Shown here piece by piece: positions 22,056-23,616 of a stretch of 23,616 nt of DNA. The notes under the pieces are model-generated. The model searched no databases. It was not told the origin of the DNA and was given only the letters and a program-made list of their open reading frames with translations. Made by a program: the position numbers and the translations under genes. Source of the DNA: Chloroflexota bacterium (GTDB lineage: Bacteria; Chloroflexota; Anaerolineae; Anaerolineales; DRMV01); assembly GCA_013154225.1 (NCBI GenBank), contig JAADCW010000112.1, forward strand, positions 1 to 23,616, given 5' to 3'. Every line of letters starts with the position of its first letter. The stretch's first letter is position 1.

Positions 22056-22466
22056 GATCGGTGTCCATCGGTGGACAAAAACAGGGCGAGGCAAAACGCC
22101 GCGCCCCTACACTTTCCTCACGCCATCTGCGTACATCTGCTATCATCTGCGTCGATCGGCGTTCTCTTTTCCCTTCGGCGCCCATCGGTGTCCATCGGTG
22201 GACAAAAACAGGGCGAGGCAAAACGCCTCGCCCCTACACTTTCCTCACGCCATCTGCGTACATCTGCCATCATCCGCGTCAATCGGCGTTCTCTTCTCCC
22301 TTCGCGCCCATCGTGTCCATCGGTGGATAAAAACAGGGCGAGGCAAAGCGCCTCGCCCCTACACCTTCATCACGCCATCTGCGTACATCTGCTATCATCT
22401 GCGTCGATCGGCGTTCTCTTTTCCCTTCGGCGCCCATCGGCGCCCATCGGCGCCCATCGGTGGAGG
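22056..22466. repeat. Three tandem copies of a ~126-bp compound repeat plus a partial copy
   Basis: Units start near 22056, 22183 and 22310 (spacings 127 and 125), with a partial fourth to 22466. Each unit holds (a) CATCGGTG-type words, (b) a hairpin GGGCGAGGC-AAAAC-GCCTCGCCC (22084-22106 with one mismatch, 22211-22233 perfect, 22336-22358 perfect stem), and (c) a run of 10-base words on the theme CATCTGCGTN (for example 22124-22163). The array ends in three exact CGGCGCCCAT 10-mers (22428-22457) and stops directly at the mazG stop codon. It fills the space between the convergent LysM and MazG genes. No coding role is supported. Confidence 0.85.
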
Positions 22467-23616
22467 CTACACACCCGAATCCGGGTTTTCCTCCTGCTTG
22501 GCCTGCTGCCAAACAGCCTCCATTTCGTCCAACGTCAGGGCATCCACAGGCCGCCCTTGCTCACGCGCCGCGCGCTCAATGGCGGCAAACCTTCGGCGGA
22601 AACGGGCATTGGCTTCTCGCAGAGCCAGTTCCGCGTTCACACCCAGCCAACGGGCCAGGTTGACCACCACGAAAAGCACATCGCCAATTTCCGCGGCCTT
22701 TTCTTCGGGGGTCTGGGCCTGCCGCACTTCCTCCAATTCTTCAGCCAATTTATCCCACACACCCTGAATATCGGGCCAATCAAACCCCACCTTGACCACT
22801 TTCTTTTGGATTTCTTCCGCTTCCATCAGCGCAGGCAGCCCCTTGGTGATGCCATCCAACACACCCTTGGGCGCGGCATGGCCTTTTTCCTGGGCTTTGA
22901 TGGCTTCCCAATTGCGCACCACCTCGTCCGCGTCCGCGACTTGCACATCCCCAAACACGTGGGGATGTCGCCGCACCATCTTGCGGTGAATGCGCTGAAG
23001 CACCTCGGTCATGGTAAATTCGCCTTCTTCAAAGGCGATCTGGGCGTGGAGCAACACCTGCAACAGCACGTCGCCCAATTCTTCGGCCAGAGCATCCCAA
23101 TCTTCCGCGTCAATGGCTTCCAAAACCTCGTAGGTTTCTTCCAGCAGATATTTTCGCAGGGAATGGTGCGTCTGCTTGCGGTCCCAGGGACAACCATCGG
23201 GCGCGCGCAAACGGGCGACCACTTCCTGAAACGCCTCGAAGGAGGCATCAGGCGAAAGCGCGGGGATGTAAAGGCTGGTAAGCAGGCCGATGTCGGGATC
23301 GCGGTCAATTTCGTAAAGGGGCATCCAACGCACGACCTCATCGGGTGTACCCGCGGCATGCACCAGTGCGACCTGGTGCTCATCAGGATACACAGCCATC
23401 AGGGTCAGTTTGACCTCCGAGGCCACTGTGCGGTCGTAAAGTTGCGCCACCAGGGCGGGCGCGGCAGGCGGGAACGGCGGCACATGCAATGCGGCCAGTT
23501 CCAGCGCGTCGGCCAGCGCGGTTTGGGGGAACGCGTCCTGCCCCAGGGCCCGAAAAGTGGGCTCCAGAAAACTCAAGCCCTCCACCACCCGCAGGGGAAT
23601 ACCCTCTTCACGGGCA
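22467..23616 (-). CDS. mazG: Tetrapyrrole-methylase/MazG fusion (YabN-like), N-terminus cut by window edge
   Basis: The frame stays open to the right edge, so the apparent start at 23588 (a GTG) is internal. The first visible part (EEGIPLRVVEGLSFLEPTF, then QLYDRTVASEVKLTL and VALVHAAGTPDE) is the end of a tetrapyrrole methylase-like domain, as in Bacillus YabN. After about 130 visible residues, two MazG units follow. The first has CPWDRKQTHHSLRKYLLEE, EETYEV and EELGDVLLQV; the second has KVGFDWPDIQGVW, EELEEV and EIGDVLFVVV, giving the EExxE/ExxD magnesium sites. MazG hydrolyses nucleoside triphosphates to monophosphates and pyrophosphate, and is thought to clean the nucleotide pool or lower ppGpp. 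The role of the fused methylase-like domain is not settled. The C-terminus (ENPDSGV) ends at the repeat array. Confidence 0.93.
   Translation of the reverse strand, partial: AREEGIPLRVVEGLSFLEPTFRALGQDAFPQTALADALELAALHVPPFPPAAPALVAQLYDRTVASEVKLTLMAVYPDEHQVALVHAAGTPDEVVRWMPLYEIDRDPDIGLLTSLYIPALSPDASFEAFQEVVARLRAPDGCPWDRKQTHHSLRKYLLEETYEVLEAIDAEDWDALAEELGDVLLQVLLHAQIAFEEGEFTMTEVLQRIHRKMVRRHPHVFGDVQVADADEVVRNWEAIKAQEKGHAAPKGVLDGITKGLPALMEAEEIQKKVVKVGFDWPDIQGVWDKLAEELEEVRQAQTPEEKAAEIGDVLFVVVNLARWLGVNAELALREANARFRRRFAAIERAAREQGRPVDALTLDEMEAVWQQAKQEENPDSGV

Noticed and set aside
22056..22466. CRISPR array
   Set aside because: Units are about 126 bases, adjoining and nearly identical throughout. 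There are no unique spacers and no cas genes nearby.
21979..22767. Plus-strand frame of 262 codons through the tandem repeats
   Set aside because: It is made of the translated repeat array and the antisense of mazG, starts at the LysM stop codon and has no own ribosome site.
23586..23588. GTG start of MazG at 23588
   Set aside because: The frame continues to the window edge with residues (AREEGIPLRV) that fit the tetrapyrrole methylase-like domain, so the codon is internal.
1..23616. tRNA genes or transposases
   Set aside because: No T-loop with matching acceptor stem and no transposase-like protein was seen on either strand by eye.

Overview
The window looks like a chromosomal segment of a member of the Chloroflexota, probably close to Anaerolineae. 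The grounds are Pro/Thr-rich linkers in membrane proteins, an ECF sigma factor paired with a DUF5667/DUF5666 membrane partner, Ala/Glu tails on ribosomal proteins, and small secreted RTX and camelysin-like proteins. This is inferred from family content; no rRNA is present. No phage, transposase, CRISPR array or tRNA was seen. All protein genes lie on the minus strand except one LysM gene. The SRP RNA is also on the plus strand.

Right to left along the minus strand, positions 1-2430 hold a translation operon, rpsB-tsf-pyrH (pyrH runs off the left edge). A promoter precedes rpsB, a hairpin lies between rpsB and tsf, and a terminator lies between tsf and pyrH. Divergently from rpsB, the SRP RNA gene (about 2550-2658, plus) has its own promoter. 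It is followed by two hairpins that act as terminators for the minus-strand sigma/anti-sigma pair (2821-5107). Positions 5154-11087 carry rplI, a RodZ-like membrane HTH protein with two HTH domains, rimO, a HAL2-type PAP phosphatase and a GT-C membrane glycosyltransferase. Positions 11258-13719 carry a DUF4013 membrane protein, then GT2 glycosyltransferase, HAD phosphatase and a small membrane protein in a tightly coupled row.

Positions 14003-17184 are the most unusual part. A 734-residue protein joins an ER/SipW-type signal peptidase, a DUF5305 ectodomain and a cytoplasmic HD-GYP-like domain that has lost the Asp of its HD motif. It is flanked by two small secreted proteins, one camelysin/TasA-like and one RTX-like, whose signal peptides end in similar sequence. 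I read this as a dedicated export or surface-protein module.

Positions 17659-21024 hold a polysaccharide cassette: sulfotransferase, Wzz-like chain-length protein, O-antigen ligase/polymerase-like protein. The PAP phosphatase at 6717 could clear the by-product of the sulfotransferase. A plus-strand membrane LysM protein (21232-21978) ends at a terminator. It is followed by three tandem copies of a roughly 126-bp compound repeat lying against the stop codon of a YabN-like tetrapyrrole-methylase/MazG fusion, which runs off the right edge.
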